This document shows positions 8,102 through 15,721 of a stretch of 64,000 nt of DNA, in pieces (the first letter of the stretch is position 1; the number at the start of each line of letters is the position of its first letter). The notes under the pieces are model-generated. The model was not told the origin of the DNA. It did no database searches and saw nothing but the letters and a program-made list of their open reading frames with translations. The stretch is from Edaphobacter sp. 12200R-103 (GTDB lineage Bacteria; Acidobacteriota; Terriglobia; Terriglobales; Acidobacteriaceae), in contig NZ_CP048114.1 in NCBI RefSeq assembly GCF_010093025.1, forward strand, positions 3,472,001 to 3,536,000, written 5' to 3'. A program made the position numbers and the translations under genes.

Positions 8102-9691
8102 ATGCCTTTCCTCCGTCGCGAAGTCTTCGCTGCTGCCCTGCTCCTTGCCTCCACCGCCGTCTTCGCCGCCATTCCCGCTCAGGTCAAGACCGACAAGGGA
8201 ACCGTAGAGGGCGAAGCCACCACGGACGGAAAGGTCATGGCCTATAAAGGAATCCCCTACGCTGCGCCGCCTACCGGCAAGCTGCGCTGGGCTCCGCCCG
8301 CTCCCGCTGAGCCATGGACCAGCGTCCGGTCGGCGCACGACTTCGGCTACCACTGCGTGCAGGCCTCCATCTTCCGCGACATGATGTTCCACGACCCCGG
8401 CGCCTCCGAGGACTGCCTCACCCTTAACGTCTGGACCCCCGCCAACGCCCAACCCGGCAAACTTCCGGTCATGGTCTGGATCTACGGCGGAGGACTCCAG
8501 GGCGGGACCACCTCCGAGGGCCGCCAGGACGGCCAGTTCCTCGCGCATAAGAATGTGGTCGTCGTCTCGATGAACTACCGGCTCGGCATCTTCGGCTTCT
8601 TCGTCCACCCCGAGCTCACCGCCGAATCTCCCCACCACGCCAGCGGCAACTACGGCCTGATGGACCAGAACGCCGCCATCCAGTGGGTCAAGCGCAACAT
8701 CTCCGCCTTCGGTGGCGACCCTGACAACATCACCATCTTCGGCGAATCCGCCGGATCGTTCTCGGTCAACTTCCACATGGCCTCGCCCATGTCGCGCGAC
8801 CTGATCAAGCACGCCATTGGCGAGAGCGGGGGCGCCATCGCCTCCTCACGCCCGGCAGACCTTCCGCGTGAGCAGCGCGAGAAGATCGACCCCGCCGCCG
8901 CGGTCACCCTCTACGGGACCAGCGACCTCGCCAAGCTGCGCCGCCTGTCGACGGAAGACATCATGCGGCCTCTGCGCGCGCCGAACGGCACGCCACGCTT
9001 CGGCCCTGACATCGACGGCTGGTTCCTGCCCAAATCCGTCGCCGCCATCTACGCCGCCGGTGAAGAGGCGCACGTCCCCACGCTTGCCGGATGGAACGCC
9101 GATGAGGGCCGCGGCGGAATCGCCGGCAGCCTGAACACCTTCTCCGCCGCCGGATTCGCCGTCGAGGCCGAGCACGACTTCCCCGGCCAGTCGGCAGAGT
9201 TCCTCAAGGTCTACCCCAACGCCAACGAGACCGAGGCCCTCAGCTCCGCCGCGGATTACGCTGGCGACAAGTTCATCGCGTACTCCACCTGGAAGTGGCT
9301 CGAAGAGCAGGTCAAGACCGGTAAGGCTCCCGTTTATCGCTACTACTTCGCGCTCGGCAACCCCGGCGACCGCTTCCACACCACCTCAGCCGGAGCCTTC
9401 CACTCCGACGACATCGAGTACGTCTTCGGCACTCTCGACTCCCGCCCCGAGGCCATGTGGCGCCCCGAGGATCGCAAACTCTCCGAGCAGATGCAGACCT
9501 ACTGGACCAACTTCGCCCGCACCGGAGATCCCAATGGCTCCGGCCTGCCCAAGTGGCCCACCTACGGCCCTACCGAGTGGCAGGTCATGCACCTCGACAA
9601 GACCAGCGCTGCCAAACCCGACGCTCACCGCGAACGGTATCTGTTTCTGGATAGCGTCTGGGGTAAGCCAAAGGCGCCTGAGGCGCACTAA
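8102..9691 (+). CDS. Type B carboxylesterase, secreted
   Basis: The 529-residue alpha/beta hydrolase of the carboxylesterase/cholinesterase family has a signal peptide (about 22 residues, ...STAVFAA). Visible family blocks are the oxyanion-hole region VMVWIYGGG, EDCLTLNVW and the nucleophile elbow GESAGS with Ser216. An acidic residue in WNADEGRGG and the histidine in AFHSDDIEYVFG complete the Ser-Glu-His triad. Family members hydrolyse carboxylic esters; the natural substrate is not apparent. ATG 8102 is used because it begins exactly at the signal peptide; a longer reading would overlap the previous gene. Confidence 0.93.
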   Translation: MPFLRREVFAAALLLASTAVFAAIPAQVKTDKGTVEGEATTDGKVMAYKGIPYAAPPTGKLRWAPPAPAEPWTSVRSAHDFGYHCVQASIFRDMMFHDPGASEDCLTLNVWTPANAQPGKLPVMVWIYGGGLQGGTTSEGRQDGQFLAHKNVVVVSMNYRLGIFGFFVHPELTAESPHHASGNYGLMDQNAAIQWVKRNISAFGGDPDNITIFGESAGSFSVNFHMASPMSRDLIKHAIGESGGAIASSRPADLPREQREKIDPAAAVTLYGTSDLAKLRRLSTEDIMRPLRAPNGTPRFGPDIDGWFLPKSVAAIYAAGEEAHVPTLAGWNADEGRGGIAGSLNTFSAAGFAVEAEHDFPGQSAEFLKVYPNANETEALSSAADYAGDKFIAYSTWKWLEEQVKTGKAPVYRYYFALGNPGDRFHTTSAGAFHSDDIEYVFGTLDSRPEAMWRPEDRKLSEQMQTYWTNFARTGDPNGSGLPKWPTYGPTEWQVMHLDKTSAAKPDAHRERYLFLDSVWGKPKAPEAH

Positions 9692-9817
9692 CGGTTTTCT
9701 TTCTACAGTTGAGCTGTTAAAAAGTTCTCGTCTTAGTCGCAAGAAGTCCTCGTCGTTGTCGCAAAACGCCAGCTTTTGTTGAGCCATATGCGGATGACGC
9801 TCGGATTCCCGATCATG

Positions 9818-9975
9818 TGTCATTCCGAGCGGAGAGCGTTAGCGCGAAGTCGAGGCCCCCCCGCATTTCGGGATGCTGGTTGGAATGGTTTGCCTCGCTT
9901 GAGACAGAGTGCCCGTACCGGCAAAATGCGGAGGTCTCTCCGCTCCGGCCCTTTGGCCTTCGGTCGAGATGACAC
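9818..9975. repeat. Composite palindromic element, copy 1
   Basis: The outer arms are TGTCATTCCGAGCG and CGGTCGAGATGACAC. Inner arms CCCCGCATTTCGGGATGC and GCAAAATGCGGAGGTCTC surround a variable centre. An inverted copy with the same order of blocks lies at 13987-14141. It is about 158 bases long and has no coding capacity. It lies in the 634-base spacer downstream of the esterase gene. Confidence 0.8.
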
Positions 9976-9981
9976 TTCTTT

Positions 9982-10050
9982 GGGGTGCCGGGTGCCGGGT
10001 GCCCCACATCTCGATTTTGAGATGTGGAATCATTCGAGCGAAGCTCGAAT
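9982..10050. repeat. GGGTGCC repeats and two small hairpins
   Basis: Three GGGTGCC-type direct repeats run into a perfect hairpin, CCACATCTC-gatttt-GAGATGTGG (10004-10027). A second hairpin follows, ATTCGAGC-gaa-GCTCGAAT (10032-10050). The first resembles the elements at 6836 and 35935. Confidence 0.7.
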
Positions 10051-10098
10051 CTGAAATAACTCTCCTCCTGAGCGAAAGCTCAAACACGAAACAAACTG

Positions 10099-10140
10099 TG
10101 TCATCCTGAGCGAAGCGCAGCGAAGTCGAAGGATCTGCCG
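10099..10140. repeat. Single unit of the TGTCATCCTGAGCG repeat
   Basis: TGTCATCCTGAGCG ... GTCGAAGGATCTGCCG matches the units at 1117-1252. The rest of the spacer, up to the end of the phospholipase gene at 10326, shows nothing I recognise. Confidence 0.8.
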
Positions 10141-10325
10141 TTCGACTGCAAAACCTCAACTCTCAGGGGAAAACTCGCAATCTCGGCATCGACCGAACAA
10201 CGCGTTCTTGCGGTGCTCTCCTGTTCCGATCCAGCAGAAAATCTTCTGGAATCCCTGCCGCATCAAGCCGGACGAGGATCTCTTTCAAGACCTCTTCTCT
10301 CGCCGCTTCAAAATAAAACTACCCG

Positions 10326-11456
10326 TCAACGCTCCTTGCCCTCCACCCACGCATCCTTGCATCCGCTCGGAGCATTCACTGGATTGCACCGTGCCGCCAC
10401 GCCACCCGGCAGCGCTACGGAATAGCCGGTCCATGGAGCAGGCTCGCTCACCGGAAAGTCCGTGCTCACCATCTGGGCTCCGCTCTTCAGCGTCTCGTCC
10501 TTGCGGGTGGTGTCGTTGGTGCGGCCCTGGTCGGTGTTGAAGTCCGCCCGCGTCCGCACCAGGTAACCCTTCTTCACGAGCGCCTCAATCTCGTCCGCCG
10601 TTCCCTTGTCCTGCTCGACGAAGCCAGCCTCCGGCTCTCCCGGCCGGCCGTTCACGAAGAGCACGCGGCCCTTCATCATGGCGTGGCCCTCAAGATACGC
10701 CGGAGCCGAGCTGCGGTTGTAGAGCAGGAAGACCACCTTGCCTCGGGCCTCTTTCAGCGTCGGCCACCTGCCAGCCAGTACGGCTTCTTCCAGCGTCGCC
10801 GCGCCTCCACGCACCTTGTCGGGAGTGATGATCTCGTTCTCCTTGAAGACCGAGCGGATCTCCGCATCCATCGCGTCCCACGTGGCCGCGGTCCACGGCT
10901 CCGCGGTCACCGCGCCCTGCATAGGGCCCAGCCGGCCCTGCTTGTCCTCGATCAGCAGAAAAATCGGCACATGCCCTTTGTGCCCCTTCGACCAGGTGCG
11001 AATCTCCTTCAGGCACGAGGTGAATAAAACACAGCTGCTCCTCTGGTTCAGGTCGCCCAGGTGCAACGTCTTGAAGCCCGGCTTCAGCCACTCGTGCTTC
11101 GGATCGAAGTCCGAATCTGGCGGAAGCCCCGCTTCCTTCGTCAGCTCGACGATCTTCGGATGTGCAAAGCGTCCGCCTTTGGGGTCCTGCACGATATCCA
11201 GCTCCAGCTGCCGCACGCCTGCGTTCAGCTGCTGTGTCAACGTCTGATGGTGGTACTCCACGCCGCGATATGCCTTGGGATAGTGCTGCTCGAAGTACTT
11301 CCCCTCGCTGGGCGCGAAGCCCATGTTGTAGCTGTTGTGGGTTCCGACGACCTGAATCTGGTTGAGATGAAGAGTCTCATCCTGCGCCTTTCGGGTCTGC
11401 GCAGATAACAGAGACGGAGCGAACGCAAGACACATCACAGCCAGGGAACGAAACAT
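10326..11456 (-). CDS. Secreted phosphoinositide phospholipase C-like protein (Ca2+-dependent type)
   Basis: The 376-residue protein has a signal peptide (20 residues, ...LLSAQ) and a PI-PLC X-like TIM barrel. The first catalytic histidine is in VVGTHNSYN (His40). RQLELDIVQDP supplies the metal-binding acidic residues, and a second histidine lies in FKTLHLGDL (His132). This matches the 'phosphoinositide phospholipase C, Ca2+-dependent' family common in environmental bacteria, which cleaves a phosphodiester through a cyclic intermediate. The real substrate of bacterial members is mostly unknown. It is monocistronic, upstream of rnpB on the same strand. Confidence 0.85.
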   Translation of the reverse strand: MFRSLAVMCLAFAPSLLSAQTRKAQDETLHLNQIQVVGTHNSYNMGFAPSEGKYFEQHYPKAYRGVEYHHQTLTQQLNAGVRQLELDIVQDPKGGRFAHPKIVELTKEAGLPPDSDFDPKHEWLKPGFKTLHLGDLNQRSSCVLFTSCLKEIRTWSKGHKGHVPIFLLIEDKQGRLGPMQGAVTAEPWTAATWDAMDAEIRSVFKENEIITPDKVRGGAATLEEAVLAGRWPTLKEARGKVVFLLYNRSSAPAYLEGHAMMKGRVLFVNGRPGEPEAGFVEQDKGTADEIEALVKKGYLVRTRADFNTDQGRTNDTTRKDETLKSGAQMVSTDFPVSEPAPWTGYSVALPGGVAARCNPVNAPSGCKDAWVEGKER

Positions 11457-11678
11457 GCAGACGAAGACCTCAGAGGAGTCGATCTTTCAACAATATCTCA
11501 ACCAGGATCTCTCCCCCTTTACGCCTGAGAGAGATCGCTTTCCAGTGAGCTGGCGATGAGGCCTCTGGGATCGACATCTTCCGGGGAAGCTTTCCTGAAT
11601 GGATTTTCCAGGTTCCGGAATCCTTCAAAGGAAACAGAGATTCTTCGCTGCGCTCAGAATGACGATTACGGTGTGGTG

Positions 11679-11722
11679 ATGGCCCCGGGATCGTTTTTGC
11701 GATCGCCGGGGCCATAGTTTTT
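11679..11722. terminator. Strong hairpin at the 3' side of rnpB
   Basis: ATGGCCCCGG and CCGGGGCCAT, extended by a GATCG/CGATC pairing, form a long stem with a small loop. A T tract (11718-11722) follows on the plus strand, whereas rnpB is transcribed on the minus strand. It may halt rnpB transcripts imperfectly or block plus-strand readthrough into rnpB. Confidence 0.6.
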
Positions 11723-12162
11723 GCAGACGGCCCATAAGCCGAATTCTGTTTTAGATGATCATTCCTCTAGGCGACGCATTACTGCGCCGCTCCAGCAACC
11801 TACCCGCAGGTTTCGGCTTTCCTTGAGCTTTCGCTCGCGAAATCTCTGCGCCTGGGCGCACCGGGCCGATACGCCATCGCCGCCTGCAGAGGAGCGGCGA
11901 AATCCCTGCCTATTTGGTCTTGCTCCGTGTGGGGTTTACCATGCCGCGTCTGTTACCAGACGTGCGGTGCGCTCTTACCGCACCTTTTCACCCTTACCGC
12001 TGGCTTGCGCCAGAGGCGGTATGTTTTCTGTTGCACTGGCCGTCCAGAGGTCTTGAAACCTCCGTCCCGGACGTTATCCGGCACACTGCCCTGCGGAGTT
12101 CGGACTTTCCTCCCCCGGACCACGCTTGCGCATGGCCCGGCAGCGATCATCCGGCCGCCTGC
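11723..12162 (-). ncRNA. rnpB: RNase P RNA (type A)
   Basis: This is the catalytic RNA that matures tRNA 5' ends. Conserved blocks read on the minus strand are GAGGAAAGTCCGAACTCC near the 5' end, ACAGAAAACATACCGC, GGTAAGGGTGAAAAGGTG, the GGTAAGAGCGCACCG element, AGAGGAATGATCATC and ACAGAATTCGGCTTATG at the 3' end. The ends were set by the P1 helix: GCAGGCGGCC (12162-12153) pairs fully with GGCCGTCTGC (11732-11723), allowing one G-U pair. Length is therefore about 440 nt, slightly above typical bacterial RNase P RNA. Confidence 0.96.
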
Positions 12163-12335
12163 AATTTTAAGTGTATCGCGTTTATTGACGGGAAAATGGC
12201 GGAGTCAGGGGCTATGCCGTGCGCGTATGATGTTCGGCACCATTCCCCATCACGCCACCGGAGACGACCGAACGGCGTAGGACAGATTCCAGGCCCCGCA
12301 GAAGGAACTTCTTTTTTTGCCCGAGGAGACACGCC

Positions 12336-13973
12336 ATGGAAAACACCATTACGATCACTCTGAATACATTGCACTGCAACCGCGAGGGGCAGGGGTCGGG
12401 AGGCTCTTCGCCTTACCTCTGGCCTGCCATGCTGTGGGTCAGCAAAGACACAGCCAGCGTAGGGGTCCTCGGAATCTACGACGGTGACTCCCACACGATC
12501 CTGAAGCGAGGAATGAAGCCCGGCGATACCGTCGATATTCCCTCCAAGGTGGGGGTAATGCTACGGCCTTTTGACGATGATCTGTCGAACCACGTCATCA
12601 TCGTCACGGTTGCGCTGTGGCAGGACAATGAGAGCCCCGGCTATGCCGTGCAGGCAGGATATCGCTCCTTCCTGACATCGCTGCGGGATGGGATTGCCAG
12701 CCATCTGCTGCAGTTGAACTCCGACGATCCCGCAACCGTGGAGCAGGCCGAGACCGATATCAAGACCGCCGTTACCGCGGGTGTGACCCAGGGGATCAAG
12801 AACAGCCTTTCGACCACGGACAAGATCAAGATTGCGACGGGGATTCTGACGCTGGACAGCCCGATCGACAGTACGACGACGTCATTCTCGAATCTCGTCA
12901 ATACCGGTTTTTCGCTGCAGATTGGAGGCTCGCTGGGCGGCCGGCTGCTGTTCTATCGCGATTACACCCGCAATGGCACCGGAGATGTCGATACTCCGAA
13001 GGTGATCGGGCTTGGAGGCTGGGCGGGATTCAAGTTCCTGTTCTCAGGAGGAGACGGCATTATCTACGCGGTCAACCCGGAGGGGCAGCTCCTCTTCTAC
13101 CGCGACGCGACCCAGGATGGGACGGGCGACGTGAACACGCCCAGCGTGATCGGGCTTGGCGGCTGGGCTGATTTCAAGTTCCTGTTCTCGGGCGGCAACG
13201 GAATCATCTACGCGGTCAATCAGCAGGGTCAGCTGCTGTTCTATCGCGATTACACTCGCAACGGCACGGGGGATGTAGATACCCCGCAGGTGATCGGGCA
13301 GGGAGGCTGGGACAGCTTCAAGTTTCTGTTTTCGGGCGGAGACGGCATTATCTATGCCGTGGATCAGCAGGGCCGCCTGCTGTTCTACCGGGATACAACG
13401 CAGGACGGCACCGGTGATGTGAACACGCCGAGCGTCATTGGTCTGGGCGGCTGGCAGAGCTTCCAGTTCCTCTTCTCCGGGGGAGATGGGATTATCTATG
13501 CGGTGGACCAGCAGGGGCAGCTGCTGTTTTATCGCGATTACACTCGCAACGGCACGGGGGACGTCGATACCCCGCAGGTGATCGGTCTGGGCGGATGGAA
13601 GGACTTCCAGTTTCTCTTCTCCGGCGACAACGGCATTATTTATGCGGCGGAGAAGGCTCTCACCCCGAAGGATTCCTACGAGGTGACGGGGACGTTAGGC
13701 ATAGCCGCGGTTCTCTGTGTGGATGAGCGCGCTGCCGTGAGCACTGCAACGGCGGATGTGCAATCGGCCAAGCAGATGGTAGCGAACCTGCAGCAGGAGT
13801 TTCAGAACGCGCCTGCTTCCCAGAAACCGTTCCTGCGCCAGCAGATCAAGGACGCGGAGGCGGATGAGGCTGCGGCGGAGCAGCGGCTGTCGGCGGCTAA
13901 ACAGGCGCTGTCGGCGTGCCTGGCGCGGAGCAGTCCTCCGAGGCGGCATCCGTTGCCGATTTCGGTCGGGTGA
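12336..13973 (+). CDS. Tachylectin-2-like five-bladed propeller protein with a novel N-terminal domain
   Basis: The protein has 545 residues. Residues 1-200 are a beta-rich domain without signal peptide (ITITLNTLHCNREGQGSGG, MLWVSKDTASVGVLGIYDG) that I do not recognise. Residues 202-441 are five exact 48-residue repeats of the form GQLLFYRDxTxxGTGDVxTPxVIGxGGWxxF followed by FLFSGGDGIIYAV. Five blades of about 47 residues is the architecture of tachylectin-2, an invertebrate GlcNAc/GalNAc-binding defence lectin. The C-terminus (about 470-535) is a helical, probably coiled-coil segment rich in Ala, Gln and Glu. Sugar binding is inferred from the fold. A GAGGAGA ribosome site precedes ATG 12336. 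No secretion signal is seen, so location is uncertain. Confidence 0.8.
   Translation: MENTITITLNTLHCNREGQGSGGSSPYLWPAMLWVSKDTASVGVLGIYDGDSHTILKRGMKPGDTVDIPSKVGVMLRPFDDDLSNHVIIVTVALWQDNESPGYAVQAGYRSFLTSLRDGIASHLLQLNSDDPATVEQAETDIKTAVTAGVTQGIKNSLSTTDKIKIATGILTLDSPIDSTTTSFSNLVNTGFSLQIGGSLGGRLLFYRDYTRNGTGDVDTPKVIGLGGWAGFKFLFSGGDGIIYAVNPEGQLLFYRDATQDGTGDVNTPSVIGLGGWADFKFLFSGGNGIIYAVNQQGQLLFYRDYTRNGTGDVDTPQVIGQGGWDSFKFLFSGGDGIIYAVDQQGRLLFYRDTTQDGTGDVNTPSVIGLGGWQSFQFLFSGGDGIIYAVDQQGQLLFYRDYTRNGTGDVDTPQVIGLGGWKDFQFLFSGDNGIIYAAEKALTPKDSYEVTGTLGIAAVLCVDERAAVSTATADVQSAKQMVANLQQEFQNAPASQKPFLRQQIKDAEADEAAAEQRLSAAKQALSACLARSSPPRRHPLPISVG
12939..13658 (+). repeat. Five tandem 144-bp coding repeats
   Basis: Repeats start at 12939, 13083, 13227, 13371 and 13515 with no length variation, each encoding one propeller blade. 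Blades 1, 3 and 5 carry YTRNGTGDVDTP while blades 2 and 4 carry (A/T)TQDGTGDVNTPSV, giving an A-B-A-B-A order. Confidence 0.92.
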
Positions 13974-13986
13974 GGGCCCCGGCAAA

Positions 13987-14141
13987 GGTCATCTCGACCG
14001 GAGGCCCGAAGGACGCAGTAGAGACCCCCGCATTTTGCTCGTTCAATCGATCGCCTCGCGCTGGAGGATTTATCCCGATCGAGCATCCCGAAATGCGGGG
14101 GTTCCTCGGCTGCGTGCTTCGCACTTCGCTCGGAATGACAC
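13987..14141. repeat. Composite palindromic element, copy 2 (inverted)
   Basis: This is the reverse complement of the element at 9818-9975, from GGTCATCTCGACCG through CATCCCGAAATGCGGGGG to CTTCGCTCGGAATGACAC. The arms are conserved and the centre differs. It starts 13 bases after the propeller gene's stop codon and fills most of the spacer to the next gene. Confidence 0.8.
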
Positions 14142-14288
14142 AGAAGAGGGGAAGATCGCATCTATCGCCCCAGGCAAGTCGGTCCCACCGAGTAACGCCC
14201 CAACCAGCCCTGCCACAGGAACACTCGTCACACTTTGCGCGTAATTCCATCGGGGAGCGGGTAGACTGGACGTTCCGGAACCAGGGTT

Positions 14289-15515
14289 ATGGAATTTAAG
14301 GAAGCCGTCAAAATTGCCCTGCAGTCCCTTTGGGCAAACAAATTGCGATCCATCCTGACGCTGCTCGGGGTCGTCATCGGCGTGGCCAGCGTCATTGCGG
14401 TGGTGACGCTGGTCAACGGAGCGAACGTGTATGTGGCCAGCAAGGTCAATCGCTACGGCGCCGACACCTTTACCATCAGCAAGCAGCCCCAGATCATCAC
14501 CAGCTACGAGCAGTACCGCCAGTTCCAGAAGCGCAAGAACATCCTGCTGGACGATTATCTCTATATTGCTGAGAACTGCAGGCACTGCGCCCAGGTTGGC
14601 GCCCAGCAGACGGTGACCGGCAAGATCGTCTTCGGGACCGAGTCGTCGACCGACACCGTCATTCGCGGACAGACCTATGCGATGCCTGAGATGCAGAACA
14701 TGAACATTGTTCAGGGCCGCGGGTTTACGCCGACCGATGATGAGCATGCCTCGCATGTTGCCCTGATTGGGTCCGATATCCAGGAGAACCTGCTGAAGGG
14801 GGAGGATCCCATCGGCAAGGAGATTCGTGTGGACGGCGTACCCTACACGATCATTGGTCTGGGCGAAAAGCAGGGCAAGACGCTGGGGCAGAGCCAGGAC
14901 AACTGGGTCGCGGTGCCGCTGTCGGCCTTCCAGAAGACCTACGGGACGGCGAAGACCCTGACGATCTATGCGAAGGCCGGAGGCGGGGAGCAGGTGCTGG
15001 AGTCCGCGACCGACGAGGCGCGCCAGCTAATGCGCTCGGACCGCCATGACAGGCCGGGCATGGAAGACAGCTTTACCCTCGAGACCAGCGACACCTTTGT
15101 GGGTCTGTGGAAGAGCATCAGCCAGGGTTTTGAGGCAGTTGCGGTCGCTATCGCGGGAATCTCACTGGTGGTGGGCGGAATCGTCATCATGAACATCATG
15201 CTGGTCTCGGTGACGGAGCGGACGCGAGAGATCGGGGTGCGCAAAGCTTTGGGAGCGAAACGGCGTGACATCCTGATCCAGTTCCTCATTGAGTCGGGCA
15301 CGATGGCCATGGCAGGGGGAGCGCTCGGAGTGATCTTAGGCATGGGCGTGGCCCAGGTCGTCACGGTTCTGCTCGGATTCCCGTCGACGGTTGCTATCTG
15401 GAGCATCTTTGCCGGCCTGTTTGTAGCGGCAGGGGTAGGAATCTTTTTCGGGGTCTATCCGGCACGCAAGGCGGCGGATCTGGACCCCATCGTCGCGCTG
15501 CGGTCGGAGATGTAG
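14289..15515 (+). CDS. MacB/FtsX-type ABC transporter permease (first of two)
   Basis: The 408-residue permease has MacB-like topology. The first helix follows the ALQSLWANKLRSILTLLGVVIGV signature. A large periplasmic domain spans about residues 45-280. Three C-terminal helices form the FtsX domain, with the hallmark MNIMLVSVTERTREIGVRKALGA. Such permeases normally pair with a MacB/LolD ATPase and a periplasmic adaptor for export or mechanotransmission. Neither is encoded nearby, so it may use an ATPase made elsewhere. The next permease gene is on the same strand 206 bases on, with a repeat between. Confidence 0.9.
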   Translation: MEFKEAVKIALQSLWANKLRSILTLLGVVIGVASVIAVVTLVNGANVYVASKVNRYGADTFTISKQPQIITSYEQYRQFQKRKNILLDDYLYIAENCRHCAQVGAQQTVTGKIVFGTESSTDTVIRGQTYAMPEMQNMNIVQGRGFTPTDDEHASHVALIGSDIQENLLKGEDPIGKEIRVDGVPYTIIGLGEKQGKTLGQSQDNWVAVPLSAFQKTYGTAKTLTIYAKAGGGEQVLESATDEARQLMRSDRHDRPGMEDSFTLETSDTFVGLWKSISQGFEAVAVAIAGISLVVGGIVIMNIMLVSVTERTREIGVRKALGAKRRDILIQFLIESGTMAMAGGALGVILGMGVAQVVTVLLGFPSTVAIWSIFAGLFVAAGVGIFFGVYPARKAADLDPIVALRSEM

Positions 15516-15579
15516 GGTGCTCGATACCAGGAGGTCGTGTGGCGAATCCGAATTCGTTCCAGTCAAGGAGCATCGCTTC

Positions 15580-15640
15580 CGCAGATCCTTCGACTCCGCA
15601 TCTCGCGATAAGACTGCGAGATACTCGCTCAGGATGACAC
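15580..15640. repeat. TGTCATCCTGAGCG-family repeat, inverted unit
   Basis: GCAGATCCTTCGACTCCGC ... CTCGCTCAGGATGACACT is the inverted form of the unit at 1117. It fills the gap between the two MacB-like permease genes. Confidence 0.8.
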
Positions 15641-15721
15641 TTATTTAGATGCCACGCATTTCTTTGTGGCGAGCACCAGACACAGGACACTGACAAGCAG
15701 AAGCCGGGGAGAGGCGAAACG

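Noticed and set aside
11721..12363. Several open frames across the RNase P RNA gene
   Set aside because: They cover conserved RNase P blocks and read through a structured RNA; the RNA call with its P1 pairing explains the region.
12939..13658. Tandem 144-bp repeats considered as a minisatellite or CRISPR-like array
   Set aside because: The repeats are in frame, protein-coding and form propeller blades with no spacers of constant repeat type.
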